A stretch of DNA of 64,000 nucleotides from JACOND01 sp965202795 (GCA_965202795.1 OZ241848.1:868001-932000); one strand, 5' to 3'. Positions 53,503 through 63,166 are shown, counted from the first letter of the stretch. A program made the numbers and translations. Notes: a model not told the origin generated them from the sequence alone.

Positions 53503-55407
53503 TCAAATAATTTTTTTTGCGAACACAGGGCGCTCCGGCAGCAGATAAGAGGTTTTTAATGTGGCCTCTGAAAGCCGGACTTCGCCCTCCCCCCGCTTGT
53601 GGCAGGCCGCCAGGCGAAAATGCCCCGACCGAAGCCCCCCCAGGAGCCAGCGCTGATCCCCCACATACACCAAATCCAAGGGCCGCGCCTTCATGGCCTC
53701 CGCCGCGCCGGCGGAGAGCGACACATGCCCCTCCGGCAGGCTCTCGTCCAGGGCCAGCTTCAGGCGTTTCGCCGTTTTGCCCCGTTTCAGATTAGGCTCC
53801 CCCCCTTTAAAAGAGGCCATGGCATGCCCAATGGTGTCCAGGGTAAAGCCCCTGATTTTGTCTTTCGCCGCCGGCTTTGTGAGAAGGGTCACAGCCGCCC
53901 CCGCGGCAGCGGTCACAAGCATCCCAAACAGCGCGCGAAAATAAATCGGATCCCCCTCCGCAGAGCCATAGGCAAACCGTCTCAGGGGATAAACCCATTC
54001 AGGAAAAAACAAAGTGAGAAAGCTGATGCATGTTCCGGCAGTCAGAGAGGCGGCCGCCGCGCGGCTGTTAAAGCGGCTCCATAAAACCCCCATAAGCAAA
54101 ACAGTCACAACAGAGGGGATGATTATCATAATTCCCTTGTAGTGAATGGACATTAAAGTCCCCTTCTGCCTGTAAAACCAAACCACAAGCAGCAGGCCGA
54201 TAATTGTGGAGAGCATGGAGGCCAGCCGCGCCACCTTCAGGTAATGCCTGCGGTCAGCCTCCGGCCGGACAAGCGGCTTGTAGATGTCATAAATGGCAAT
54301 CGCCGAGGCAGCGTTAATCAGCGTGTCAATAGTGGACATCAAAGCGGCCAGAAGCGCGGCCAAAACCAGCCCCAGTATCAGAGGATGCTGCTGAGTCACA
54401 TGCCAGGCGACAGTCACAAAAGTATGATAGCTGTCGCTAATCTCCAAAGCCCCAGAGCCGGCCGCGGCGCTTAGGGAGCCCAGAGCCTCCTGTTTTTGCA
54501 GCAGGGATTTTGCGAGCCAGCCCACAGAGCCGACCACAATGGCTGAAAGCGGCAGCGTGATCAAAACATTGGCCATGCCGGCCAGCCGCGCCTCATTCAC
54601 GCTGCGGATGCTCAAAAACCGCATCAAAAACCCCTGATTGAGGAACAAAAAAGCGATGCTTCCGGCCACAGCGTCCCCCCAAAACATTCCCACAGTGTTA
54701 AAGCGGGGGTTTTCGCGAAACGGGGCAAAGGGCAGGCGGTGCTCCAGAGGCAGCCATCCAAAAAACTCCCCCCAGCCGCCTATGGCAAGCAGCCCAAAGC
54801 CAAAAACCAAAAAGCCGACCAGATAAAGAATCAGCCCCTGAGCCAGATCGGTAAAAATCACAGCGGTCTGCCCGCCCAAAGTCACATAAGCGCCTAAAAG
54901 CAGCGAGGCCAGCGGCAGGGTGATTAAAGGGGACAGCCCGAAAATCCCCTCAAACGCCAGCCCTATGGTGAACAAATTGTAGCCAATGTAGTAAAAAATA
55001 TAGCAGAGCAGAATAACCACAGTGATATAGCGGGTGGCGCGGTCAAAGCGCTTTTCAAAATACTCAGGGACGGATTTTATCCGGGAAAAATACATAATCG
55101 GGAGCCATGCGAAAAAAAACAGGGGGATGATAAACCACTCGTTCATATATCCCATGGCGGAGTTCATGCCGGTGTTCAGGCCCTGCTGAGAGTATTTCAG
55201 ATAGCTGTAGGAGCCGATGCCGGTGGCCATCATACTTACAAAGGGCAGCCACCAGGCAAAGCGCTGGCCGCTGAAAAAAAAGTCATGAATGCTGGAGCTG
55301 AACCGGGAAAAATACACCCCGAAAAAAGTCACCATCAGAAAATAGCCGCAGACCACGAGGGCAATAACCCACAGGGCGGCTTTGGGAAGGTCAAGGCCAA
55401 AATCCAT
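53503..55407 (-). CDS. sodium:solute symporter (SSS family)
   Basis: 634 residues, about 13 membrane helices. Early segments carry FFFSGQRFAWWLPFVSMMATGIGSY, the SSS motif following the first helix, then SVPEYFEKRFDRATRYITVV and TLGGQTAVIFTDLAQGLIL, typical of SLC5-like transporters; AALMSTIDTLINAASAIAIYDIY is the conserved helix 8 Na2-site region. A ~120-residue soluble C-terminus is extra. The substrate (sugar, amino acid, organic acid) cannot be told. Two small membrane proteins precede it on the same strand with 13- and 54-base gaps. Confidence 0.86.
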   Translation of the reverse strand: MDFGLDLPKAALWVIALVVCGYFLMVTFFGVYFSRFSSSIHDFFFSGQRFAWWLPFVSMMATGIGSYSYLKYSQQGLNTGMNSAMGYMNEWFIIPLFFFAWLPIMYFSRIKSVPEYFEKRFDRATRYITVVILLCYIFYYIGYNLFTIGLAFEGIFGLSPLITLPLASLLLGAYVTLGGQTAVIFTDLAQGLILYLVGFLVFGFGLLAIGGWGEFFGWLPLEHRLPFAPFRENPRFNTVGMFWGDAVAGSIAFLFLNQGFLMRFLSIRSVNEARLAGMANVLITLPLSAIVVGSVGWLAKSLLQKQEALGSLSAAAGSGALEISDSYHTFVTVAWHVTQQHPLILGLVLAALLAALMSTIDTLINAASAIAIYDIYKPLVRPEADRRHYLKVARLASMLSTIIGLLLVVWFYRQKGTLMSIHYKGIMIIIPSVVTVLLMGVLWSRFNSRAAAASLTAGTCISFLTLFFPEWVYPLRRFAYGSAEGDPIYFRALFGMLVTAAAGAAVTLLTKPAAKDKIRGFTLDTIGHAMASFKGGEPNLKRGKTAKRLKLALDESLPEGHVSLSAGAAEAMKARPLDLVYVGDQRWLLGGLRSGHFRLAACHKRGEGEVRLSEATLKTSYLLPERPVFAKKII

Positions 55408-55420
55408 GGCTAAACAAGCC

Positions 55421-55837
55421 TTAGGGCTTTAAGGGAAATGACATGGCAAAAAATATCCAAAGGCCATGGGCAAAAGCGCTGAGGCACAGGCCGCAGATCA
55501 CAGCGGCCAGCCACAGCCGCTCCTCTTTTCGCCTGGCCGGCGAGCGGCCCTTTCGGGTAAAAATCCAGAGCGAGCTGAGGACAAACACAACCCCCCCGAT
55601 GCCGTAAGTGTAGAGATAGCTTGTCCAGGGGCTGTCTTCCCCAAGGCCGGCTGTTAAAAGCCGCGGGTAAAAATAAACAGCCGCGGCGGCGGCTCCCGCA
55701 ATCAAGATCGCCGAAACAGCCGGCTTTAGAGCGGCTTTTCCCGCTTTTTTTTGAGAGGGCTTTAAAGAGGCGGGGCTTCTTGAAAGCGCGGGGGCTGGCA
55801 TGCTCTCTGGTTTATCAGAGCTGGCAGCCTCAGGCAA
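55421..55837 (-). CDS. small membrane protein, symporter-linked, paralogue A
   Basis: 138 residues. A Ser/Pro-rich cytoplasmic N-terminus is followed by three hydrophobic segments (AVSAILIAGAAAAAVYFYP, YGIGGVVFVLSSLWIFTR, WLAAVICGLCLSAFAHGLWI). It is a clear paralogue of the next gene (shared SPW-SY-YTYG, SLWIF/ALWIF and GLC motifs). Placed 13 bases before the symporter, it may be a subunit or assembly partner, much as small DUF485 proteins accompany some SSS transporters; I see no direct homology to DUF485. Confidence 0.62.
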   Translation of the reverse strand: MPEAASSDKPESMPAPALSRSPASLKPSQKKAGKAALKPAVSAILIAGAAAAAVYFYPRLLTAGLGEDSPWTSYLYTYGIGGVVFVLSSLWIFTRKGRSPARRKEERLWLAAVICGLCLSAFAHGLWIFFAMSFPLKP

Positions 55838-55891
55838 CTGGATAAAAAAAGAGCGGGGCAGCGGGGGCCGGCGGGGGCGGACAGGGATTAT

Positions 55892-56302
55892 TTAAAAGCT
55901 AAAGGCGGAAAGTATCCAAATTCCCTGAATAAGCGCCAGGACGCACAGCCCGCAGAAGATGGCCGTCAGCCAGGTTTTTTCCTCTTTCATTTTTTCCGGG
56001 GAGCGGCTCTTTCTGGTGAAAAAAATCCAAAGCGCGGCAATGGCAAACACAAGGAGGCTCAAGCCGTAAGTGTAGGAGTAGCTGATCCAGGGGCTGCTCC
56101 CCAGAGGGAGAGAGCTTAAAAAGCGCGGCATCCAATAAAGCGCCGCCGCGCCGGCGCAAAACGCCGCCAAAACCGCAAGCTGAACTTTTAACAGGGGCTT
56201 TTTAGCCGGCTTCTCAGAAGGCGCCTCTGAAGGTTTTTTGTCCGCCGGGGCCTCTGGCGAGGCCTTTTCAGCAGGCTTGTTTTGGGGCTTGTCCGGCTCC
56301 AT
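55892..56302 (-). CDS. small membrane protein, symporter-linked, paralogue B
   Basis: 136 residues. A Pro/Lys/Glu-rich N-terminus precedes three hydrophobic segments (VQLAVLAAFCAGAAALYW, YGLSLLVFAIAALWIFFT, WLTAIFCGLCVLALIQGIWI). The shared pattern with the 55421 protein shows a gene duplication. It is the first of the three co-directional genes ending in the symporter. Confidence 0.62.
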   Translation of the reverse strand: MEPDKPQNKPAEKASPEAPADKKPSEAPSEKPAKKPLLKVQLAVLAAFCAGAAALYWMPRFLSSLPLGSSPWISYSYTYGLSLLVFAIAALWIFFTRKSRSPEKMKEEKTWLTAIFCGLCVLALIQGIWILSAFSF

Positions 56303-56428
56303 GCTTTAAAGCTATCAGGCTTTCCCCCAAAAGCAAAACAAATAATGCGGCGCGCCAGGCGCTTCTGTTTTAAGCGGCGCCCCGGCAGCCGCGGCTGCCC
56401 CCGCTTTCCGCCCCCCGCGGATCGCGGG

Positions 56429-56881
56429 CTATGTCCCCCGGCGCCGCGAGGACATCCAAAGCGCGAACACGCTGTCCTGCAGGGCATACATTTTTCGCGC
56501 CTCCGGGCCGCCCTCCTCATGGCGGCAGCCCAAAAGGTGCAGGATGCCGTGCAGAATCAGATACACAGCCTCCTCATCCGCGGCAAGGCCGTTTTTTCTG
56601 GCCTGGATGTTGATTTGCTCCTGACAGAGGGCGATTTCCCCTATGCTCCCCTCCTCCGAGGGGGCAAAGGCCAAAACATCGGTGACTTTGTTTTTTTTGA
56701 GAAATTTTTTATTCAGCTCCTTCATGGAAGAGGGGGGGAGAAACACAATCATCAGGGTTTTTTTGAGCGGCGCGGAAAGAGCCCCCTTTTTTATCAGGGC
56801 GGATTCGATAAACCCAATGGCCTGATTTGCCAGCTTCCCAGAGAGAGAGCCTTTTTCGCGGCTGAGAATATGGACTTTCAT
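56429..56881 (-). CDS. ybeY: endoribonuclease YbeY
   Basis: About 150 residues from ATG 56881, the usual N-terminal strand MKVHILSREKG; an ATG at 56914 is the alternative. The zinc motif is LILHGILHLLGCRHEE (HGxLHLxGxDH form with Arg before the last His). KKNKVTDVLAFAPSEE and GEIALCQEQI are also family signatures. YbeY trims rRNA, mainly the 16S 3' end, and helps ribosome quality control. Confidence 0.92.
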   Translation of the reverse strand: MKVHILSREKGSLSGKLANQAIGFIESALIKKGALSAPLKKTLMIVFLPPSSMKELNKKFLKKNKVTDVLAFAPSEEGSIGEIALCQEQINIQARKNGLAADEEAVYLILHGILHLLGCRHEEGGPEARKMYALQDSVFALWMSSRRRGT

Positions 56882-56920
56882 GGATGAGGCGCCGCCCCCC
56901 GGCGGGAAAGCCATAAAAAT

Positions 56921-58006
56921 TTATTTTTGGCCAAAAGCGCCAAAGCCATGGCCGCCCCGCTTTTTGTTATCTGATCCTGGAAGGGCAGATTCAGCCCCGG
57001 CGGCAAAACTCCAGCCCTCTGCCGCCGCCGCGGCTTTTTTGCCGTTTTTTTTGCCGGCTGATGAGTCTGGAGCGTCCGCCTCCAGGCTGCCCGCTGCCTG
57101 CAGCCAGCTGTTTTCCCTCAGAGATTCTCCCAGAGACAGAGCATCGGCTGCCAGGCCCGCCCGCCGCGGGGCATGCAGCGGGGGAATGCCCAGCTCCCGG
57201 AACAGCCCATGAAGGCCGTATCTGTCCAGAGAGCTAAACTCCCGCTTTTTTTTGGCTGCCGCCGCCCTCCAGTGGCGGATAAACTCCCCGCCCGGCCTGA
57301 TTTTCAGCCTGGAGTAAGACTGTATGATCAAAATCAAATCCTGTTTTCTAAAGTCAGGCATAAGCCTGAGGCCCGCCGCCTCCAGCTCCTCAAAAAAAAG
57401 CGCCTCATGGCGCAGATCTGGCAAATGGCTTTTAGAGGCTATATGGGCAAGAAAGGCGGCAAAATCCCGAGCCGCCTCCGGCCGGCTCTCTCCCTCTGAA
57501 GCTCTGCCGCCTAAAGCCTCTAATTTTGCTTTCCAGGATTCCTCCAAAGGCTGAGGGGCTGTCTGATCTGTCATGGGCAGCGGAGGCATGTCCGGGCGGG
57601 GGGAGCCATTTGCGCGGCGCGGCGGGGCCGTGCCGTTTTGCCCTTTGATTTCCTGAAGCGGGCCATGAGATGGGCCGGAGGCTTGAAAAAGCTCAGGGGC
57701 GCAGGGGCCGGCCGCCGGGCTTGTTTTGCCGGGCCTGGCTTCAGCGGCAGCGGCCGGGCTTTCGCGGATCTCCAGGGCCTGGCCCATCAGGAAAGCCGCT
57801 CCCAAATAAAAAGAGGCGCGGTTTTTTATTCCCCCTCCAAGCATGTTTTCCGCGCCTGATTCTTTTTTTCGCCTTGCTTTCGCTGCCTGCGGCAGCGCTT
57901 TAATGTGACAAACAAGCGCTTTTTGCCCTTTAAGCTTGTGAAAGCTATCAAAAGCCCGGGCGGCTGTCAAGGAAATTTTCAGGGGGATTTTCAGGGCGGA
58001 GAGCAA
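56921..58006 (-). CDS. protein with possible octotricopeptide/DUF1601-like helical repeats
   Basis: 361 residues. A Pro/Ala-rich N-terminal half is followed from about residue 195 by helical units: DFAAFLAHIASKSHLPDLRH, PDFRKQDLILIIQSYSRLKI and LDRYGLHGLFRELGIPPLHA. The QDLxxIIxxYxRLxI pattern resembles octotricopeptide/DUF1601 repeats found in some intracellular bacteria and in organelle RNA-binding proteins. The match is by eye. The C-terminus is low-complexity. A possible start with a signal-like helix (SFYLGAAFLMGQALE) lies further in, so export is possible. Confidence 0.5.
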   Translation of the reverse strand: MLSALKIPLKISLTAARAFDSFHKLKGQKALVCHIKALPQAAKARRKKESGAENMLGGGIKNRASFYLGAAFLMGQALEIRESPAAAAEARPGKTSPAAGPCAPELFQASGPSHGPLQEIKGQNGTAPPRRANGSPRPDMPPLPMTDQTAPQPLEESWKAKLEALGGRASEGESRPEAARDFAAFLAHIASKSHLPDLRHEALFFEELEAAGLRLMPDFRKQDLILIIQSYSRLKIRPGGEFIRHWRAAAAKKKREFSSLDRYGLHGLFRELGIPPLHAPRRAGLAADALSLGESLRENSWLQAAGSLEADAPDSSAGKKNGKKAAAAAEGWSFAAGAESALPGSDNKKRGGHGFGAFGQK

Positions 58007-58033
58007 AAACCCGGCCGCCCCGGCTGATTTTTT

Positions 58034-59059
58034 TCAGGCGGCGGAGCGCCGGCGCGAGCCTGCGGCCGCCCCCGCAAGGGCAAGCAGGGCCGCCGCCAGC
58101 AGGGGCCACTGGTAAAGCTCTTTTTTTTGGCTTAAATGAGCTTGATCAAAAACTGTTTTTTCCATCTGATCGAGATCGGCCCTCAGGCGGGATATGGCTT
58201 TGCCGCTGTAAGAGGCGCGGTAATAGGCGCCTTTGCCCATGCGGGCAAAGCTTTTCAGGCTGGAGGGGTTTAGCCGGGTGAGAACCGGCTCGCCCGCCAT
58301 GTCTTTTTTGTATTCCCTGATATTTCCCTTATAATCCCTTAAAGGGATAACCCCGCCCCTTTTGGTTCCAAAAGCCAGCGCGAAAATCCTGATGTTTTCG
58401 CCTAAAAGGCGGCGGAGGCTTTCTTTTGCCTCTTTGGAGTGGTCCTCTCCGTCAGAGGCGATGATCAGCGCCTTGACCGCCTTTTTCCGCTTTGTGTCTC
58501 TGATATTTTGGAAGGCTTTTTTGGCGAGCGAAAAGGCTCTTGCAAAATTTGTCCCCTGGCTGCTGAAGTAATCAGGGGAAAGATCCTGCAGGTGAGACTT
58601 TGCCGCCCCCAGATCCGGCGTCCAGGGCGTAACCATAACGGCAGAGCGGGCAAAAGCCATAATCCCCGCCTGATCCCCCGCTGACATGTCCAAAAGCCGC
58701 GAAAGCTCCTTTTTCATAAAAGCCATCCGGCTGGGGCGGATATCTTCGGCGAGCATGCTCTGCGAGACATCAGCCAGCAGCAGGATATAAATGCCGGCGC
58801 TTTTTATTTTTTGCGCCGTTTCCCCGGCATGCAGATAGGGCCGGGCGAGCGCCAAAGGCAAAAGCGCCAGGGCCAGCAGGCTCATGGCCGCCTTAAAGCG
58901 CCGCTTTCGGGCGGACACATTCCGCAGCAAAAAGCTTTTTTGTCTGCCAAGGAGCCTTTGCAGGCTCCGGCCTCTGGCATAGCTTCGCGTCAGATAGAGA
59001 AAAAGACAGAGCGGCGCCGCCCCAAGCCACAAAAGAAACTCTGGACTGTGGAAACTCAT
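58034..59059 (-). CDS. BatB-like von Willebrand factor A membrane protein
   Basis: 341 residues. Two membrane helices near the N-terminus (LLWLGAAPLCLFLYLTR; AMSLLALALLPLALARPYL), a VWA domain with the MIDAS metal site LLADVSQSMLAED, plus GTNFARAFSLAK and KALIIASDGEDHS, and a C-terminal helix. In the Bat/MoxR operon it is thought to act with BatA as a membrane VWA pair served by the MoxR ATPase chaperone. Gap to the BatA gene is 58 bases. Confidence 0.85.
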   Translation of the reverse strand: MSFHSPEFLLWLGAAPLCLFLYLTRSYARGRSLQRLLGRQKSFLLRNVSARKRRFKAAMSLLALALLPLALARPYLHAGETAQKIKSAGIYILLLADVSQSMLAEDIRPSRMAFMKKELSRLLDMSAGDQAGIMAFARSAVMVTPWTPDLGAAKSHLQDLSPDYFSSQGTNFARAFSLAKKAFQNIRDTKRKKAVKALIIASDGEDHSKEAKESLRRLLGENIRIFALAFGTKRGGVIPLRDYKGNIREYKKDMAGEPVLTRLNPSSLKSFARMGKGAYYRASYSGKAISRLRADLDQMEKTVFDQAHLSQKKELYQWPLLAAALLALAGAAAGSRRRSAA

Positions 59060-59117
59060 AAAATCAAATCCTCCCGAAACAAACCGGCCTTTAAGCCGCC
59101 GCGCGCCCCAAAAAAAT

Positions 59118-60128
59118 CTAAATCCCCCGGAAAAACACAGTCAAAGACAAAAACAGGGACAAAAAATAAAGCGCCGCGCCGGCCTGCAGAAAAGGGGGGA
59201 ACAGCTCTTTGTATTCCATCCACTGGCTGACTTTTATCTCCTGCTTTTCCATCTTGTTGATCCGCCCGAATATTTCCTGCAGCCCGCCTGTGTTTTTGGC
59301 CATAAAAAACGCGCCGCCGGTCTCATCGGCCATCCTCTTCATAAGCTCTTTGTTGATGCGGCTGTTAATGATCATTCTCTGTATCACCGGCCGTCCAAAA
59401 GAGTCTCTGGTTTTGTATTTTATGGGAGCGGTTCCGCTCACGCTCCCCAGGCCAATGGCATAGACCTTGATTTTGTTTCTCCTGGCGATTTTAAGGGCTG
59501 CCGAGGGGCCGATAAAGCCGGTGTTGTTTTCTCCATCGGTTAGAAACACAATCACACGGCTTTCCGGCGGCGAATGCTTTAGCCGCGCGGCGCCGTTTGC
59601 CAGCGCCAGGCCGATGGCTGTCCCCTCTTTAATGTCCTCAGTTGACTCCACAGCCGAGAGGCTTCTCAGCAGAAGGCCGTAATCCATTGTGAGAGGGACT
59701 CTTGTATAGGACTCCCCGGAAAACACAATCAGCCCCATGCGGTCGGAAACCCGCCCCCTGATAAAATCAGCCACAACCCGCTTGGAGGCTTCCAGGCGGG
59801 TCAGCCCCTCTCCCATATCCGCGGCCAGCATGCTGAGGGAAATATCCATGACAATCATGATGTCTATGCCCTTCACATTCTGCTCTGACCTTTCCTTTGC
59901 GCTCTGGGGGCGGGCCAGCGCGATGATCATAAAAGCCAGCCCGGCAGCCTGCAGAATGCCGGGCAGAGGCTTCAAAAAAACTCTGAGGGAAAAAGGCGCG
60001 CCGGAGACAAGCGCCAGCTGGCTGAAAGGCAGAGATGGCCGTCTCCGCCTCTTCAAAAAAATCCAGGCCAAAACAACAATTGCCAGGGGAATTAAAAGCC
60101 AAAAGGCCCATGGGGACTGCCAGATCAT
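59118..60128 (-). CDS. BatA-like von Willebrand factor A membrane protein
   Basis: 336 residues. Helices at each end (FWLLIPLAIVVLAWIFL and AGAALYFLSLFLSLTVFF), and a VWA domain with MIDAS motif IVMDISLSMLAADM, TAIGLALANGAARL and IVFLTDGENNTG. It overlaps the preceding gene by four bases, so translation is likely coupled. Function is in envelope stress or aerotolerance in relatives; the substrate is unknown here. Confidence 0.87.
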   Translation of the reverse strand: MIWQSPWAFWLLIPLAIVVLAWIFLKRRRRPSLPFSQLALVSGAPFSLRVFLKPLPGILQAAGLAFMIIALARPQSAKERSEQNVKGIDIMIVMDISLSMLAADMGEGLTRLEASKRVVADFIRGRVSDRMGLIVFSGESYTRVPLTMDYGLLLRSLSAVESTEDIKEGTAIGLALANGAARLKHSPPESRVIVFLTDGENNTGFIGPSAALKIARRNKIKVYAIGLGSVSGTAPIKYKTRDSFGRPVIQRMIINSRINKELMKRMADETGGAFFMAKNTGGLQEIFGRINKMEKQEIKVSQWMEYKELFPPFLQAGAALYFLSLFLSLTVFFRGI

Positions 60129-61042
60129 AAGCCCCCCCTCCCTGCGGAAGAGCTTTCCCCCCCCTCCTCCAGCTGAAACGCAAGCCGGCAGCAGGATCTC
60201 TCTATTTGGGATGCGGCGGCGGCCGGCGGCGGGCTGTTTCTAAAAGCCTCAAACTCATTAAAAATCCGCTGAAGCGCCGGCCCATGCCGCTTATGCAGCT
60301 CAGGGCGGTATTTTTTTAAGTCCGACATGATTTGCTCAGGAGATCTGTTTCTGGCGGGGATCAGGCACAGATTCTCCAAAAAGTCTTTAAACAGATTTTC
60401 CAGGTTTTTTAAGCTGGGCCGGCTCCGCCTCAAAGCTTTGACAAAAAGCTTTGAGGGCTGGCGGCCGCCGGTCCGGAGTTTGGCTTTTTTGATAAAGCGG
60501 AGCCTTTTAAAAAAGCGCCTCAAAATCAAAAAAATTAAAATGGCCCCCAAAGAAACTGCAAATATCCAGCCTGCGGCATACCATAAGGGCAGAGGCTCTT
60601 TCCAGGGGCCAAAAGGCCCATGCGGCTTTTTGGCCTGGCCCGCGCCTTCCGGCAAAACGGAATCCACAGAGAGGGAAAACCCTTCGGCAGTAAAGCCGCG
60701 CGCGCCGTCTGTGACAATAAAAGATCCCTGAAAGGAGCCTGTCCGGTAAGGGGCGGCCTCCATGTCGGCATAGCTGTCCTCCGCATGGAGCGTCTTTAAA
60801 ACCCGCAGCCTGTAGGCGTCCTCTTTTTTGGGGAATATGATTTGCAGATCGCCTTTCAGGGGGACAGGAGTCTCCCCCTCGCAGGAGATAATCAGCCTGT
60901 CCCCGACAGTTATTTTCTCCGGCGGATTCTTCAGCGCGCAGGTCCAGCGCGCATGCCCGGCCTCAAGGGGGAGGCCCGGCGGACGGCCCGCCTCTGAGGG
61001 CGCGGCTCTGGAGGCTGCCGGAATGGCTGTTGAGGCGGCCAT
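60125..61042 (-). CDS. BatD-like/DUF4381-type protein of Bat operon
   Basis: 305 residues. An extracytoplasmic-like N-terminal domain (KNPPEKITVGDRLIISCEGE) leads to one membrane helix (WYAAGWIFAVSLGAILIFLIL) and a cytoplasmic helical tail (LENLFKDFLENLCLIPARNRSPEQIMSDLKK). This fits the short DUF4381/BatD-like component normally found between the DUF58 and BatA genes. No signal peptide is evident at the annotated start. Confidence 0.7.
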   Translation of the reverse strand: MAASTAIPAASRAAPSEAGRPPGLPLEAGHARWTCALKNPPEKITVGDRLIISCEGETPVPLKGDLQIIFPKKEDAYRLRVLKTLHAEDSYADMEAAPYRTGSFQGSFIVTDGARGFTAEGFSLSVDSVLPEGAGQAKKPHGPFGPWKEPLPLWYAAGWIFAVSLGAILIFLILRRFFKRLRFIKKAKLRTGGRQPSKLFVKALRRSRPSLKNLENLFKDFLENLCLIPARNRSPEQIMSDLKKYRPELHKRHGPALQRIFNEFEAFRNSPPPAAAASQIERSCCRLAFQLEEGGESSSAGRGGL

Positions 61043-61045
61043 GCT

Positions 61046-61948
61046 TTATTTCCTCTGCATGGCCCGCCCCCGCGCCCGGCTTTGAAAAAACCTGACAAAA
61101 GGCTCATAAATATCCCCTTCCGCGCTGATAAAAATCACATCCGCGCCGGAGCGAAGCAGCTCTTTGTCCCGCCAGCGGCGCTTTTCCTCAGCCTGCCTTT
61201 TAAAATGCCTCTGGAAAAAAGGCGAAGAGAGATCTCTTGTGACTGTCTCCCCGGTTTCCAGATCCTCCATCTCCACAAGCCCCAAAGGCGGCAAATCCCG
61301 CTCAAAGGGATCGGAAAACGCCGCGCAGACCAAATCATGGCGGAGCCCCAGCCTTCGCGCCGCGGCGCCAAAAGGCTCAGGGGACAGAAAATCGCTGAAC
61401 AAAAACACATGGCTTCGCTTTTTCAGCGCCCGCTCCAAAAAAAGCAGAGCGGCGGGAATGTTTGTCAGAGGGGAGCGCCGCCGGGCGGCGCAGATCTCCC
61501 TGACAAGGCGGAATGTGTGGCGGGAGCCTTTTTTTGGCGGGACAAAAAGCTCCACATCTCCGGCAAAAAGCAAAAGCCCTGTGAGATCGCGGTTTTTCTG
61601 GGCGCAAAAGGCCAGCAGAGCTGTCAGATGGCTCAAAGCCTCTTTTTTTGTCCGCTCCCCGGCTCCAAAGTCTGTTGAGCCGCTGATGTCGGCGGCAATA
61701 ATGATCTGCGCCTCCCGCTCCTCCTCAAAAACCTTTACAAAAGGCCGGGACATTTTGGCTGTGAGATTCCATGAGATGGCCCGCGCGTCGTCCCCCGGAA
61801 CATACTCGCGGAAATCGGAAAACACCATTCCCTGACCCTTAAAGGCGGAGCGGTATTGCCCCGAAAGGGCGCTGCTCACCCGCCGCCGCAGCCGGATGTC
61901 AATCTGCCGGACCTTTTTCAGCAGGGCTTTTTGCTGCTCTAAAGTCAA
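61046..61948 (-). CDS. DUF58 domain protein of MoxR operon
   Basis: 300 residues, cytoplasmic. Contains VRQIDIRLRRRVSSALSGQY, GMVFSDFREYVPGDDARAISWNLTAKMSRPFVK (the DUF58 signature) and a VWA-like core IIIAADISGSTDFG, lacking the membrane anchors of BatA/BatB. It overlaps moxR by four bases. Acts with MoxR by association. Confidence 0.86.
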   Translation of the reverse strand: MTLEQQKALLKKVRQIDIRLRRRVSSALSGQYRSAFKGQGMVFSDFREYVPGDDARAISWNLTAKMSRPFVKVFEEEREAQIIIAADISGSTDFGAGERTKKEALSHLTALLAFCAQKNRDLTGLLLFAGDVELFVPPKKGSRHTFRLVREICAARRRSPLTNIPAALLFLERALKKRSHVFLFSDFLSPEPFGAAARRLGLRHDLVCAAFSDPFERDLPPLGLVEMEDLETGETVTRDLSSPFFQRHFKRQAEEKRRWRDKELLRSGADVIFISAEGDIYEPFVRFFQSRARGRAMQRK

Positions 61949-62973
61949 GCTCCCGGGACCTCAATGTTTTTCAGCAGAGTTCGGATGATTTCGTCCGCTG
62001 TGATGTTTTCCGCCTGCGCCTCGTAAGAGAGTATCAGCCGGTGCCGCATCAAAGGGAGCGCGGCGGCCTGAATGTCGCTTGCGGAGACATAGCTCCTGTT
62101 TTGGAAAAAGGCCAGCGCGCGGGCGGCCTTGGGAAAGCTCACTGTGGCCCTGGGGGAGGCGCCAACCTCAATCCAGCTCTCCAGCTCCGGAAGTCCGCGG
62201 CTTTTGGGATAGCGGCTGGCCAAAACCAAATCCACAATGTATTTTTTAATTTTTTCGTCAATGTAAATGGATTCAATGGCGCTTTTGATCATCAGCGCGT
62301 CCTCTCTTTTCATAACGGGGCGCGGGCTTTGCCGGACTTTTTTGGCGCTGAGGTTCAGGATGTCCATCTCCTCTTTTTCGTCAGGGTATCCAAGGTTGAT
62401 CTGAAACAAAAACCGGTCCCTCTGGGCTTCAGGGAGAACAAAAGTCCCCTCTTGCTCAATGGGGTTTTGGGTGGCCAGAACCAGAAAAGGCTCCGGCAGC
62501 GGATAGCTTTGCCCGCCGATAGTCACCTGCTTTTCCTCCATGGCCTCAAGCAGGGCGCTCTGCGCCTTTGCCGGCGCGCGGTTGATCTCGTCGGCGAGCA
62601 GAATGTTTGTAAACACAGGGCCTTTTTTTGGCGCAAACTCCTGAGTCGCCGCGTTAAAAACCATCGTGCCGATAATATCGGCGGGGAGAAGATCCGGAGT
62701 GAACTGAACCCTTCGGAACTGAAGGGAAACCGCCTTGGCCACTGTGGAGACAGACAGGGTTTTCGCCAGCCCCGGAAGCCCCTCTATCAGAACATGCGAT
62801 CCGGTGAAAAGCCCGGTGAGAATGCCCTGTATCATTTGATCCTGGCCCACAACCGCCTTTCTGACCTCCCTGAGCAGCCTGGAGATCAAGACCGCCCCCT
62901 GCCCCCGGCGGGCCGAATCCTCTCTAAGATCTGCGCCTTCCGGCCGGGCCGGGGCGCTGCCAGCGCTGCTCAT
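61945..62973 (-). CDS. MoxR family AAA+ ATPase
   Basis: 342 residues. QDQMIQGILTGLFTGSHVLIEGLPGLAKTLS contains Walker A (GLPGLAKT); Walker B is ILLADEINRAPAKAQSALLEAMEE; sensor 1 is LATQNPIEQEGTFVLPEAQRDRF. It is the first gene of a five-gene operon (moxR, DUF58, BatD-like, batA-like, batB-like) with overlapping starts. It probably acts as a chaperone that activates the VWA partners. Confidence 0.92.
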   Translation of the reverse strand: MSSAGSAPARPEGADLREDSARRGQGAVLISRLLREVRKAVVGQDQMIQGILTGLFTGSHVLIEGLPGLAKTLSVSTVAKAVSLQFRRVQFTPDLLPADIIGTMVFNAATQEFAPKKGPVFTNILLADEINRAPAKAQSALLEAMEEKQVTIGGQSYPLPEPFLVLATQNPIEQEGTFVLPEAQRDRFLFQINLGYPDEKEEMDILNLSAKKVRQSPRPVMKREDALMIKSAIESIYIDEKIKKYIVDLVLASRYPKSRGLPELESWIEVGASPRATVSFPKAARALAFFQNRSYVSASDIQAAALPLMRHRLILSYEAQAENITADEIIRTLLKNIEVPGA

Positions 62974-63166
62974 AAATGTCTCTCTCCCCGCGGGTTTTTA
63001 CAGAAGGCCCCGCAATTATCCTTCTTAACTGGAGGGTCCGGCAGGCCATCTGCTGATATCCCCCTCTCTTTGACAAAAAAACAGCTTCCTGAATTTTATC
63101 AGGAAAAGCCAGCGCTGTCAGGCATTTCAAAGGCTTTTTTATCCGGCTTGTCTGGCTTATTTTTAG

